DNA of 64,000 bases from NCBI RefSeq assembly GCF_000208745.1, contig NC_030858.1, positions 1,258,597 to 1,322,596 of the forward strand, written 5' to 3'. Every line of letters begins with the position of its first letter. Position 1 is the first letter of the stretch. Shown piece after piece: positions 1 to 12,400 of the stretch. This DNA is from Theobroma cacao (lineage: Eukaryota > Streptophyta > Magnoliopsida > Malvales > Malvaceae). The position numbers and the translations under genes were made by a program. The notes beneath the pieces were generated by a model. It did not search any database. It saw only the letters and a list, made by a program, of their open reading frames with translations, and was not told the DNA's origin.

Positions 1-2053
1 GCCATGAAGAAATGTCCACAACAACAAAACTGGCCCACAGATTATACCTATTGTACAAATTCAGTTAATCTTACGTATAGCTAGGACCAAAAATTATGTT
101 ACTATAGAAGAAAAGGATATGCGATTCAAGTTGGAGCCATTAATTACCATTACACCACATAAGCCCAAAGCTATTAAGTCTACTAGATTTCCCTGACAAA
201 AGAGGAAATATATGTAAGTACATAACAAATATGCCAAAATATTGAAGAGGAAATGTGGTTAAAAGGAAAAAGTAGAAGAAAGAAAAAGGTGAGAGTGCTA
301 CCAATGCGGGCTATGGTTGCAAGATATATTGCTGTGGTGATGTTGGCTAAGAAAACAACAGCATACCCATAGAAGTCAAATGACAAGTCCCGAGCTCCCG
401 CAACAAATGCACCAAGAACAATCAACCCAACACTGATAACATCCTTAAAATTTTTCAGTTAAACGAAGAAATCAGAAACATGGCTATGCAAGTGAAAATT
501 CTCTCAACATTTCCCATTGACAAACATTATGCACCTAATCCAAGGTTTTAAAAACCACCAGGTCAAATTCCCACAATTGATCAACTATATAGCTAGAAGA
601 TGGTCAAGTCACAGCAGAAGGAAGATTGGATCCTGCCATAACCACAATCTTAAACCAGAGACAAAAAGGTGGGCACAAATCATCAGATTAGCATATAAAA
701 GATGTCTGAACACATTATCTGTAAGATGAAGCACATAATACTTATTTACTTGTTCCAATATTTTTCTTCAATATGATTCAATTTTTACAAATCTTTACTG
801 CCATTTGCTCATATCTACCATGTGCATCAAAGAAAGGGGAACTGGATAAACTGAGCTTAGAGTTGGCTCCCACCTCTGATGGGAACACACCAAAGCTATC
901 ATAAGCCTTTCCATTGATCACCTTCAAATTTTGTATTAGCACTTATTTCATTACAAGAAAATAACCAGACAAAACTTATGCTTCAAAATCATGTAGTAGC
1001 ATGCTCCTGGCAATCCAATCAAGCATAATGTAAGAAGCTTTTACAAATAAATTTCAAGAAACTTTAGCTAGAGGTATAACTAACCAGATTCCCCCAATTT
1101 TCAACAAATCACGTGTCCTATGACAACAACAGCGTGAAAGTAATCAAAGCACCAGTTACCTTCCAATTATAGACAATGTATACTTCTGTCCTGCCAGAAG
1201 AAACTCCACAAGCATTGTAAATACGACAGTAATTCGCCTCAGAGTAGTGTACATGGGAACATTGACTCCTCGAACAGACTCCACCGAGACTAGCTTTCAA
1301 GGAGAAAGAGAAACAAACCAATTTTTTCATTAGCCAAAACCAAGGACACAATAAGTAAACAATTATTCATAAAAAGAAGAATATAGTACCATGTAAAGCA
1401 AATAGGCTCCTGCAAGAGGAAGGGTGTGAATCAATGTTTTCAAGGGCACCAAACTCGTCTTGCTATCAGAAATGGTCAAAGATTCATTGTTAGAGAAAGA
1501 TATAATCTTCCACCGTCTCAGCACATAGAGGAAAGAACACGAACTTATAATCTGCCAAAGAAAGAATACAAGAAATTTATCAAACAATTAAGAAACATTG
1601 AAAATGAATCATACTGCAAGTTATTGAGTCAATTTCAGGTAACAAAAATTCTCTATCTTTACCTGAAAGAGTGTAATTACATTCGCACAAGGGAAACTAT
1701 AAGAAGATAAAGCTGCTTTATTGAAGAGTATCAAAAGCACTGCAAAAAAATACCCATTTTTCCATTAAAAAACAACGACCTGAACCTCTAATTAGCGCCA
1801 AATTGAACAGCTACATTACATAAACAAACAAGAATAAAAAATTGAAGAAGAAAAAGGAAAGGAAAGGGAACGTACCAGCGCAAGACATGTAAGAGACGGC
1901 AGCGTAGGCTCCTCTTTTCGACATGGCGGATCCTTTAAAGAGCATTTCGTCTCCTCTTTTCAGAAGCCGCTCTTTCTCTTCTTGCTCGTCTATCGGAGGA
2001 TCCGAAATCGGAAGAACCGGGTTCTTGATGGTATTCGTCGCCATCATAGACAT
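1..2053 (-). CDS. UGNT1: Nucleotide-sugar transporter, UGNT1/SLC35D-like (partial, C-terminus beyond left edge)
   Basis: Membrane transporter of the drug/metabolite (SLC35D, SQV-7-like) family, which moves UDP-sugars such as UDP-GlcNAc into the Golgi or ER lumen. Seven exons join in frame on the minus strand: 2053-1876, 1739-1663, 1551-1390, 1293-1160, 432-302, 192-148 and 47-1, giving 258 visible residues. Recognisable pieces in order: a soluble polar N-terminus, FNKAALSSYSFP in the first helix, RGVNVPMYTTLRR, GLIVLGAFVAGARDLSFD, a helix ending in ATIARIGKSS, then GIICGPVLLLWTF at the window edge. The family is about 340-350 residues, so roughly the last quarter is missing. The start at 2053 follows a GA-rich leader and is in the context GAAATG; ATGs at 2047 and 2044 also fit. 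The family assignment is firm. The UGNT1 label and UDP-GlcNAc as substrate rest on overall resemblance and gene order. Confidence 0.88.
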
Positions 2054-2062
2054 TTCTTTGTG

Positions 2063-2065
2063 CCC

Positions 2066-2097
<32 letters not shown>
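2063..2097. repeat. CT/GA microsatellite in transporter 5' leader
   Basis: Near-perfect CT dinucleotide run (GA on the sense strand of the minus-strand transporter gene), ending about 10 bases before its start codon. GA tracts in plant leaders can bind BPC/GAGA-type factors; that role is inferred only. Confidence 0.85.
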
Positions 2098-2098
<1 letters not shown>

Positions 2099-5000
2099 TT
2101 GCTCTGTTTCTGGCTTTTTTGTTTGTTTTGAGAAGACGACTTCGACGATAGTCGTTGGGAAGGGAAGCTTCCAAGCACGGCAACGATAAAGTGCGAAGAC
2201 TGATCCACAGAGTGAACTCCGAAAAACGACCGCAGCCGAGGAATTACCAACTAGGCCCAATTTCTTTGGGCTCGGTCCAAACTATTCCCAAATTTTTTGC
2301 CTACTTTAGTACAATTGAATTGGGCCGGATGCAAATCCTAATAATCAAAATTTTTAATAATAAGTATATTTAGGTATAATATCCTTTAATTTTGAAGTAT
2401 TTCGATTCAAATTTGATTAAAATTCAATTATAAATACTTTATACAAATTCAATTAAAAATTAATAGTTAAAATTTAAATTCAATTATTAATACTAGTAAA
2501 AAACTTAATTCTTAATTCAAATTTTTAAAAACATATTTAGAATAAGTAGTAAACTTTAATAAATACTATATTAATTATAAGTAATTTATAAAAAAAATAG
2601 AAAATTGAAATTAATATTAAAAATTACATTTATAGTAAAATTCGAGTACTAGTATCCATAAGAATTACCCGAACCCTATTTTTACTATTTAAATCTTATT
2701 CGAATTAGATTACAAAATATCTTAATTTTATATAATTAAATAAAAAATAAAAATAATTAATTACAAAGTGTATAATTTTTTAGAAAAAAAAGGATTAGCT
2801 AATAATTCCTTAGCCCCATCCTTTTTAGGGAGACCATTTAGTGAAAAAGTCAAAAAAGGGGGCCAAAAGGGGAAGGAGCAATAATTCTCAGGATTGCTAC
2901 CAATGAAATGACGTCATTCAAGTAAACACTCATTCCATTTGATGACTACCGCCCAAGGCAAGTTTCTTCCTCAGCTTCTGTTTCTTCCTTTTGATTTTAA
3001 ACAGCTTTTCATTCTAGAAATAAAGGGTGTAAACCCATGTGGTTGTCATGGACATTTTGTATTTGAATTCATAACCCAGATTTTCTCATAGCTAAAGAGG
3101 AAACTGAGGGGCTCAAGGTCAAGAGTTTTTTCAGACTTTGAGGGGTTGCAGTGGGTGCAGTTATCGGATAACTAAAGAAGAGGGACGTGTTAACAGAGAT
3201 GGATAGAGATTAGGATTGGTTTTGATTTGGCTGGGTGTGAATCAATGATCATGAATCATGATTATGGAATATGACTTTGTAGGGTGGAGTGTGATTAGAG
3301 GCAAAACAAAAACAAGATTAACACGAGAATTATTGTAACACAGACAAAGCAAGGATGAACCAAATGATACGCCAAAAGCCAAAAATGGGAATGATTGTTG
3401 TTTGTGCTTGGTATCCCAATACTCTCTCAGGACATTGACATCTTTGCGGCTGCTTGCTGGAAAATCAAACATTCGAATGATGAAGAACAATGAAAGAATT
3501 GAATCTCCATCATGGAAATTGGATTTTACTTGGTAATATCTTTTTGAATCTTGACTGGGAATTAAACAGGGCTAAGAAAGAAAGGAAGAAAAATGCTTGA
3601 TGAAAAAGAATGGAGGGCGGGGTCGGATTCACATGGCACATTAGATGCTGCAATATGGTCACGATTACAATTGAATGAAGCCCAGCAACAAGTAAAACAG
3701 TCCCCATGGCTTAAGGGGCAGTACTATAAGCCTTAAAGATAAGGTGAGCCCACCCTTCCACCTGTACCTTCGGCAAACAGTTGAATTATGAACTAGACTT
3801 TAAATCACAACAAAGTACTCTGAATTTTGTGAAGTGTAGTCACAATCTGTTTAAGAGTTTCTTATCATCTCTGCCAGGGAAAAGGCTTTCTCCTCTCTAA
3901 ATTAGCTGTTACTGCTTTGGGGGATGCTTTGATCCCTGGAAGGGGGACCTCTCTGGGAAATGGGAAAACACGAATGAATGCTTTAGGGGTACAAAAAGCA
4001 AACCCACTTGCTTTCCTGGCGTGTGGGACCTTACACCTTGCTGCAGATTGGGGAGTGATTCATTAAGGTAATTGTAACACTTTTGACTGCAATGCTTGGT
4101 TTTTAAAAATCACTGTATTGGACTGCTTTCAGGAGGCTAATTTTCCTCCCAAAACTGTGGGTTTGTCACGCTTTTAATGTGTCCTGGTTGACCATTTCTT
4201 TAAAGAAAAGTAGAGTAGAAAGTTTGCAGGTTGTAACTCCTACACGCCATACCCTTCTTTCTGATACAAAGCGTTTTTCAAAGAAATTGGTTAAAGCTGG
4301 TGGAAGGGTGTCCGAGCGGTGGAACTGGAACTTCCTCCATGATTGAATTGGCCTTCATAGTCCACTTGCTAGAACAACATAAAATCAATCCAGCCCATTT
4401 TTCATTTTTTGGGGTCTTGTTAAACTCAATCAACTCCAATATTGCCAAAATCCCTTTAGAGTTTAGCAAATTCGGAGGTACAAACGCGTTTGAATTTATG
4501 TGAGTATGCCAGCTAAAGGGACAGTAAATAATGTGTACCAAATTTGGTCTTATATCTAACCCCTGTTGGGTTCCACCACACGAGCATGATCATACAAAGC
4601 CAGATTGAATCATGATGGGGCTGAACATGAAGAATTCCGATCGCTGGTTTGAATGTATGTAGAAACCACGCTAGCCGTGCAGCGGGTTGCCGGGGGGCTA
4701 ACATGTCGAGCCCATGCCGGCCATCACGTGAACTTCACAAGGGAACCCTGTCCATGTTCCGGAACAAGTATTTTCACAGCTAGGGTTTTTGAACCCTACC
4801 ATTACTTGAATGTGATCAAAGAAACCTACAAAAACACACACCAAACGTACAATATGTTGTTGGTTACTTTGTCTAAGTTCATTCCTCTCTCTCTCTCTCT
4901 CCTATTATTGATCTACAATTGTGGAAAGAAACTCCGACAGAAAGAATCGAGATTATTTTAATGGAGAAGAGTTTTAGTATCAGAATCATTACAAGGAAGA

Positions 5001-5513
5001 AGATCAGTAGAATGTTTTAGTTCCCCGTTATCATGGAGGGTCTTGAAATGAGAGAGTTCATGCATCATGATGTGTTTGGAGGTCGTCTGCTGACATGTTG
5101 GTACATGTTTAGCATTAAACTCATGTGCGCGAACTATATTTTAGGAACTGCTACTGTCACGTTTAGTTCAATTTTAAAAACCCTATAAGCACATGAACTC
5201 ATCAAACTAGAGATATCTACAAAAAAAAAAATATGAAAGACAGGACAATGATTGGACATTGCCTGGTTCAATTTTGATTCGGGTTCGAAAGATAATCCAA
5301 GAAATTAGAGCTCCCTGGAACAACATCAGCAAAGTAACAAAGGCCAGTTTCCTTCTGTTTTGTGAAAAAAACAAAATCCCCTGTTACACCATCGAGATGA
5401 ACCATTGCAAATTGCAAAAACATGGTTCTTGTCATGAAGGATCATTTCCAGGGAACATCAGCAGGCATAATTCGCTCTGGTAAAGGTTTCTACACTGGAA
5501 ATGATACATGAAA

Positions 5514-5553
5514 CAAAGCAAATACTTCTCAAGCAAAGCAAATACTTCTCAAG
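5514..5553. repeat. Perfect 20-bp tandem duplication
   Basis: Two head-to-tail identical copies of CAAAGCAAATACTTCTCAAG, 5514-5533 and 5534-5553, upstream of the Aux/IAA gene. Confidence 0.9.
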
Positions 5554-5624
5554 CTTGACGACCAACTATAACAACAGTCAATTTTAGAATTAGACAGTTT
5601 AGATTATATTAATTAAACAGTTTG

Positions 5625-5628
5625 ATAT

Positions 5629-5669
<41 letters not shown>
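5625..5669. repeat. Compound (TA)n(GA)n microsatellite
   Basis: About 12 TA units run directly into about 10 GA units, roughly 350 bases upstream of the Aux/IAA start codon. Confidence 0.9.
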
Positions 5670-5867
5670 TAGTTGGTTTGGCGATTGGTGGGGACAGAGA
5701 CAGAGGGTGAAAACTTGGACCTAACCTGGGCTAGGCGGTTCTGGCACGTTGGTGCATTCTTTCCTTACCTGTCCGGATCATTGCTAGGCTTTTTGCCGAC
5801 CCAACTTCTATGCTGTCCCTAACTTCCTCTCTTCCACAAGACGCAAGTCAATTTCCTTTCGCTCCCT

Positions 5868-5869
<2 letters not shown>

Positions 5870-5912
<43 letters not shown>
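5870..5912. repeat. (AT)21 microsatellite in the IAA29-like proximal promoter
   Basis: About 21 uninterrupted AT units ending 108 bases before the start codon at 6021. It occupies the place where a core promoter or TATA element would be expected, so repeat-length variation could alter start-site choice (inference). Confidence 0.9.
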
Positions 5913-5914
<2 letters not shown>

Positions 5915-6020
5915 TCAGCTTCAAGCAGAAACACCATTCGCTTTAAGCCCCCATCTCTCTAGCTTTTGTTTCATATTTTATTGGGTTCAACGTTTGTAGT
6001 ACTTTATTTTCCATCTGAAT

Positions 6021-7275
6021 ATGGAGCTTCAACTGGGTCTTGCTCTCCCAACTCCAAACATAATCAAGGGGTTCGACTTGAACAACCTCGGACTCCACCA
6101 GCTGAAAGAAATGGGGGGTTTGGAAGCTTGGAACCACGCCGGTGGCTGTTTCGGGGACAAAGATTGTGTTAAAAACAAACGTGGTTTTGAGCAGGCCTTT
6201 GGAAACTTCACTGATGACTGCAAAGCAATGCCTTTGCTCCTATGGAGTGGTCAGCCAAATGAGGAAGAAGATCACAGGGATCAAAAGAAGAAAACTTCTT
6301 CCTCCATCGCTGAGTAAGTTCTGTTCTTTTTTCAGATGGAAAACAAGAAAACGTTAACTACAAACCTGATACATAATTCTTTCAGTTTGTTCCAGCAAGT
6401 GAAATGGCAAAGAATCGGATTTCATTTTGAACTTGATTCACTGATCAGAAGCCAAACAAACATCATCTGATACTGACAATTGCTTTTTCAACTGTTAGGA
6501 ATTATGCAGAGGAAGAACAAGTGGTGGGGTGGCCACCCATTAAGCCATGGAGGAAGAATCTATTCCACCAGCATCAGCCTGGCAGGATTGAGAATAATCG
6601 GACGGCAGAGAAGGAAAATGGCAGATCCATCTATGTCAAGGTGAAGATGGAAGGAGTAGCAATAGCAAGAAAGGTTGATGTAAGGCTTTACCACTCCTAC
6701 CAAGCACTTACAAGCTCTTTGATCAGCATGTTTGCCAAAGGTAAGAAGTAATCAACCATACATAAAAATTCTTTCCAAAGTCTCAACATTCGGTTGATCT
6801 TTTGTTCCTGTTTTGAACAGACCAAAAATGTGATGAAGATGATTACACACGTTACACTCTCACCTACCAAGACAAAGAAGGAGATTGGCTGATTGCTGGA
6901 GATATTCCATGGCAGTTCGTATATTTTTCTTCCCTTTTTTCCTAGCCTTTCAATGAAATTTTATTGTTAGTAGCAACGTTAACCAATTGTTGAAGGACAA
7001 GAACAAATAAACAAAAGAAAATGCTTAGCGTATTTGTCTATTTAAGAGAGACATATTCGAATTTTCTTTTTTAAATAATAAAAAGAAATAAAAAATTAAT
7101 ACAATTTCTTTCTATTATAATTTCTTATTATTTAAAGATTCAGATTCGAATCTTTGTTCTAAATATCATATGACTTCTTTCTATTATAATTTCTAAACAA
7201 ATTTTTTGATATTGGTTTCGCAGGGTTTTTATTAAATCTGTGCAACGATTGAAGATAATCAAGAATTCGGAATGA
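6021..7275 (+). CDS. IAA29: Aux/IAA auxin-response repressor, IAA29-type
   Basis: Nuclear repressor that binds ARF transcription factors and is degraded through SCF-TIR1/AFB when auxin is present. Four exons (6021-6313, 6499-6740, 6821-6914, 7224-7275) give 226 residues. Domain I is an EAR-like LQLGLAL at residues 3-9. The domain II degron core is VVGWPPIK at 106-113, with Ile where most members have Val. The PB1 (III/IV) region has the basic face KVKMEGVAIARKVD (Lys147) and the acidic/OPCA part DKEGDWLIAGDIPW. The protein then ends quickly in LKIIKNSE without the usual basic, glycine-rich C-terminal NLS. These traits and the spacing resemble Arabidopsis IAA29. The short last exon rests on a clean acceptor, phase agreement and homology to the family's last helix. 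The (AT)n run lies just upstream. Confidence 0.93.
7106..7194 (+). repeat. 20-bp direct repeat inside IAA29-like intron 3
   Basis: The same 20 bases, TTCTTTCTATTATAATTTCT, occur at 7106-7125 and 7175-7194 inside the third intron (6915-7223). They flank AT-rich sequence and could be the trace of a small insertion or local duplication. Confidence 0.75.
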
Positions 7276-9446
7276 ATGGAAATGAATGAATTTATACTCG
7301 ACTACCAAGATAAGCTCAAATTTACTAGTGTTACCAATGCTAGTACATGGGATATGATCAATTCTTTCCAATTAATAGTTGTAAAAACTCTAAAATGAGT
7401 GAAGTGTGAAAACATATATATGTAAGCTCTAGCAAGAACAAGATGAGTGAAGCATAATTAATTAATTAGCTTGTTAATTAGGTCAGCTTCTATTTGATGT
7501 ATTGAGAGCCTAGTTTAAGTTTGTAACCTCTCTTTATTAGTTTCTTTGTTTGTTCAAAGGATGTTGCTACCAACTAAAATCTTTGAGTGCTTTATTTTTT
7601 TTTTCATTTTGGGATTCCTTTTTACAAAGGGGAGGAATTTCCCTATAGTTCTAAAATCATATTAATTCTTTATATTAATTGTATTTTTTAATTAATAGTA
7701 ATGTTGTTTAATTTGTTAGAAGATGGTAGAAAATTTTGGTTTAATGATTAGTATCACTTACTTAAGATTTAAGGTATAGGATTAAGAAAGACTACCATCA
7801 TTTCATACATGATAAAACAAGACTAATTTATGCAAATTTTAATCTTCTCAAAAATATTTTCTAATAATTTAAAAAGGTATTAGCAATAAAATATTAGAAA
7901 AATTCTATTCATGGTACATGAATTAATTTTACTTTAAAAGAAAAAAAATTTTCAATACTGATGATTTCTTAAAAAGAAAATAAAAAAATAAACTTTGTTA
8001 GAAACAGAGTAAAATCCTTTTAAAAAAATAATTTCATGACTCATGCATGTTTAGAAACTTAAAAACTTATTTTATATGTAAAATATTTTACGGATCAACC
8101 GATAAAACATCCATTTTGAGCCGGAAATTGTTATATTTATTTGTCATTAAAAGTTTAGTAATTTTTTCATAAAAAGATTAATTTATATTTCCTTCCCGGA
8201 AATCACGGTGTTATTAGACAACAAAGACTGCTGTCTGAAAATCAGTAGCTTATGATAAGTCAAAGTACGTATCACGCAAAGTGCCAGTACAGATTCACTG
8301 ACGCCATAGTTTAAAGCAAGAACTGTCAAGGAAAATGATCTCTAAGCCATTGTTTCTGCTTCAGTTTCTTGATGAAGAGAATCATAAAGAAAAATCTTCA
8401 CGTGTATGGAATACCATCAAGGAGAATTATAGACGTATACTACTTTTTTCTTTTTCTTTTTTGGGTATTTTTTCGATTCTTTTTCGATTCACTTCTCGAG
8501 GAGTATCAAATGGAAAATTGAATGAATATATGAAATTTTCGATTACTTTATTTAGTTTTTCACTGAAAGAAAGTATTTTGATGCTCTTCAACTGAGAATT
8601 CAAGGTATTAATCTGATAACAATCAGTTTTTAGCTCTTAAAAGTAACAAATTTACACTGCAACATATACAAATCAGTTTCCTCTCTTGTTTTGATGTGGG
8701 GTTGAAGTTTGGAGCAAGACCGCCAGAGATCAAAGACTGATTTCCTTTCCGGATGGAATATATCTGGGAAAGCAATATGAATGGTGAATGGGAAAAGAAA
8801 GCAGAGAATTATGTTTCAGCATTCACACAGAAACAGGATGATTGTAATAGTTATACAAAGAAGATGTTTATGGAGTTGCAGGAGCAGAAAGATACCGGTA
8901 TGAATTTGTTTCTACAGTTGTAGGATTAGCTGCCACCACTGAACCTTTCAAACTCATTTTTGATCGTCCGATTAACTTTTAACAGCTGAGATGACTTAGG
9001 TGGGCTCAGGAACCGCAATTGGGATCCTCCCTGGAAATCTTGATGGCGTATGTGGAAAAGGGTACAAAAGGGTAGTTGTTATGTTAACGTCAGAGATACT
9101 GAACAAGCAGTAAAATACAAGTATCGGCTTTTCCCGGGAAACACGAAACATGCAAGAGGTAAGAATTTCTACAAGATTTCGGGCGACTCTGTTTTGGTCT
9201 TCGCTTTCATGGAATAGAAAATGCTTTTGAGGAGAGGTAGTCAAAGAAAGACTCCTGCATGATGACTCTGCTAAGTCTGCTTTTGTCTTTGTTCTTACAT
9301 AGCTTTAATGAATCTTCACCATCAAAATCTGTTTCTTTCGTTTGTAAATTTTATGGCCGCCCTGGTCCTCTGTACTTATCTTCCTACTGTTTGCTGTGCC
9401 TATATGTATGCCTTGGTGGGTGCATGGTTTCCATTGCTACTCAGCT
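7276..9446. other. Intergenic region between IAA29-like and LRR-malectin genes
   Basis: 3' flank of the Aux/IAA gene followed by AT-rich sequence to about 8.3 kb. From 8335 to 8595 there is an open frame rich in Phe, Ser and Ile that I cannot place. A 56-residue polar frame lies at 8753-8923. From about 8.7 kb the sequence is less AT-rich and probably contains the leader of the LRR gene, with a donor-like AAGAGGTAAGA near 9158. Confidence 0.5.
8753..8923 (+). other. Unassigned 56-residue open frame
   Basis: A short ATG-to-stop frame that is strongly polar (rich in Lys, Glu, Gln, Asn and Asp, starting MEYIWESNMNGEW) and preceded by an in-frame TGA. The composition looks more protein-like than its AT-rich surroundings, but no family is recognised. 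It may be an upstream ORF, a gene relic or chance. Confidence 0.2.
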
Positions 9447-12400
9447 ATGGGGTTTCTTAGCTTTTCTTTGCTCGTTCTTGGGTTGCTTCAGCTTGTTTCT
9501 GCACAACAAAACACTGATCCAAATGAAGGTTTCTATAAGCAAGCTGTATATTTTATGGATGCTTTCATTAATGTTTCAACTCGTAATTATGTTCTAAGTT
9601 TTCTCATCTGCTTTTTTTTGGTTCAGTGGCTGCCCTCAGGAAGATCATAGATTACTGGAACTTGGGAAGTAAGCTGAATCTAACCGTTGACCCCTGCAGC
9701 CAGAACGCAAAATGGACCTCAGAAGATTCAAATCCTCGTGTTGCCTGTGACTGCTCCAGCAATCCCTGCCACATCACCCTTTTGTCAGCTTACAAGCACC
9801 ACCATGATCATTATGTTTATCATTTCCCCGCTGTATTAGTTATATTATCCTGATTGTTTTAATTAAAAAAAATTGCAGGAAGATTTATGCTTTGGATATT
9901 AAGGGTGAGATACCCAGAGAACTGTTTGAGCTTAAGGAGTTGATGGACTTGTATGAGACCAAAACGTGAAACTTTGGTTCCTTTATACCCATTTTAAATT
10001 GATCTGACATCCTATCTGTGATACAGGAATCTAGGTCAGAATGTGTTAAACGGGTCCATTCCTGCTGAAATTGGACAGCTATCAAAAATGCAATACCTGT
10101 AACTGTCCGAACATGCTTGCTTTGAATTTTAGTGCTGAGTTCCTGGATTTGCAGGATTAATGCATATCTGAACTTGAACCAGTCACTGATGTCTTTTTGT
10201 TTGGACAATTCAACAGTAGCCTAGGCATAAACAACCTCACAGGTCCAGTGCCCCCAGAGCTTGGCAATTTAACCAAGTTGCTTTCCCTGTTAAGTTCATA
10301 TCCATAGTTTTTCCAATATCTTTTCAAAATTTTCGTTTTAACGTTAAGCCCTTTCACTGTAAATCCTGAATTTTTCTTTTGCTGTTTTTGTGTTACAGAA
10401 GTTTTAGCTCAAACAATTTCTATGGACCATTACCCAAAGAGCTTGGACGTTTGACATCTTTGCAGCAACTGTAAGTAGGGCAACCTGAATTTTAATCCAT
10501 TTTGTTAAAGGAAAAAGAGAACAAGCTGGTATTTTCATAACAGTAACTCAATGGATAGCCACTATAAATTGATCTTTTTAACAAGATCTGTTGGATGTTT
10601 GTGCCTGTTCATGGATTGAATACACTGAGTGTCTTATATATCTCATCTTGCAACATAAGTGCAACTTAGTGTGAATTAAGCATTAATATAAGAACTTATA
10701 CTCTTCCACCACTTTTAAGAGTTACTAATATATTATGTTTCTCTATGCTTTCAGTTCTAATTTATTATCAAACTTTCCTTTCAGGTATATTGATAGCAGT
10801 GGAGTTAGTGGACCAATCCCTCCAGAATTTGCAAATTTAAAATCCCTTCAGATTCTGTACTTCTCTAGTGATTGTTGAACAATCTTTGAAGATAGATATC
10901 CTTGATAGTAGAAACAGGAAAGAAGTTGTTTGAAAGGCTAATTTTCTTTATTTTGACCACATTGCAGCTGGGCATCTGATAATCGCTTAACTGGGAAGCT
11001 GCCAGAATTTCTTGGGACCTTTACAGAATTCAGAGACATGTATGCAAATGACTTTTCCTTCAGATATATAATGCCATTGATATAGCAATATTTACTGTTG
11101 AGTTTTCTTTCTTCGACAGGCGGCTTCAAGGGACATCTCTTGAAGGTCCAATCCCAAGCAGTTTTGCAGCTCTAACTAAATTGGAGGACCTGTAAGGCCT
11201 TTTACTTAGATACAGTGTGATCCTAACAACTAAAGATGACTTTCTACTTTCAAATTAAGCATCCACTTGTTGCAGTGATTGCCTTTTTTACTTTATAAAA
11301 TTTGTGCATGGCTTACTTGAAATAATCAATGCTTATAGGAGAATTGGCGATCTGAGTGGGGAAGATTCCTCTCTTGATTTTTTAAACGACCAGACACGTT
11401 TGTCCACACTGTAAGAGATTTATATTTCATAGTATTGAATCTGCAAACAATGCTTTCTTCTTTTTCTGCTGCTGTAATTGCTTTCATTTTTGTGTCACTC
11501 ACAATCATGAATGCAGATCTTTGAGAAATTGCCGGCTATCGGGACAATTACCAGAACGTCTTGGCAGATTCACCATGTTGCAATACTTGTAAGTCACCTT
11601 ATTATTGATTTATATACTTTTCTCTACCTGCAGATGAATATGATCTCTATTTTTCTTTCTTTTTGCAATTTTCTTTTCTTAAACAAAAAGAATGCATGCA
11701 CTTTCTTTTCCCCTGCATTTTTCTGATTGCTGTGCGCTGAAAGCAATTTAGCTGTTCAGGAATTATATCACCTTGTCTTTTATCTGGGTAAAATCTTGAT
11801 TTCAGGGACTTGAGTTTCAACGAGTTGACAGGTCAAATACCGATCTCATTCCGGGAGTTCTCTTCATTGCAGTTTTTGTAAGTTCTCTACCCATAGCTCT
11901 TCACTGTCCAACTTGGTAGAATGTGACCTCATTTTCGTTCTCTGTCACATAATTTTTGTATTGTACCTTGTCAAGTTCATGGCATGGACTTTGTTTGCTT
12001 CCATAAAGTACTCCTTGCTAACATGAAATTTAGCAGGAAAGATGCAAATGCTTCAACTACATTTCCATGAAGATCTATCTTTTCGAATTCTAGCACATCA
12101 CAATTTGGGTTCTGACACAGCTTCCAAAAGGCATCATGTCCTTATCTATTAGATTTTTTATCCTAAATTTAGAAGGATAACCCCCCAGCAACTCGAATCC
12201 TGTGGAATCCAATCATGAATAACTCGGTGTGCATTCAGTCGAAAATTTTTGACTGATCTCATCCTTCCCACATAATTGATTGAAAAGTTGGTTTGCACAA
12301 AATCTTAAGTGACTTAGAGGAATAATGGGTTCATGAAAATTCAAGCTGGGAAAAGAAACACCTCAGTTTTCCATTTTCTTAGGCAAATTTTTTCTCAGTA

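Larger units (their letters stand above)
2098..6020. other. Intergenic region between transporter and IAA29
   Basis: Divergent promoter space of the transporter (minus) and the Aux/IAA gene (plus). 2300-2800 is very AT-rich. There is a 12-base perfect palindrome with a TGACGTCA core at 2907-2918. Two short minus-strand open frames at 3242-3490 and 3510-3707 and one plus frame at 4653-4961 match nothing I recognise. Microsatellites and a 20-bp tandem duplication lie near 4.9, 5.5, 5.6 and 5.9 kb. I see no convincing gene. Confidence 0.6.

Noticed and set aside
3242..3490. Minus-strand open frame with a stretch DVNVLREYWD, slightly like the N-terminus of casein kinase II alpha.
   Set aside because: The similarity is about ten residues with a gap, nothing kinase-like follows, and no spliced continuation was found. 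Most likely chance.
3510..3707. Minus-strand 65-residue frame starting MGTVLLVAGLHS, which could look like a signal peptide.
   Set aside because: No cysteine or processing pattern of any known secreted peptide, and no homology that I recognise.
4300..4330. GTGTCCGAGCGGTGGAA resembles the A box of leucine/serine tRNAs.
   Set aside because: No matching B box or cloverleaf within 100 bases.
5300..5330. TTAGAGCTCCCTGG resembles the complement of miR159/miR319.
   Set aside because: The match stops after 11 bases and no partner arm exists nearby.
8335..8595. Phe/Ser-rich frame that resembles organelle membrane proteins and could be a plastid DNA insertion.
   Set aside because: I could not tie it to any specific plastid or mitochondrial gene; the composition alone is not evidence.
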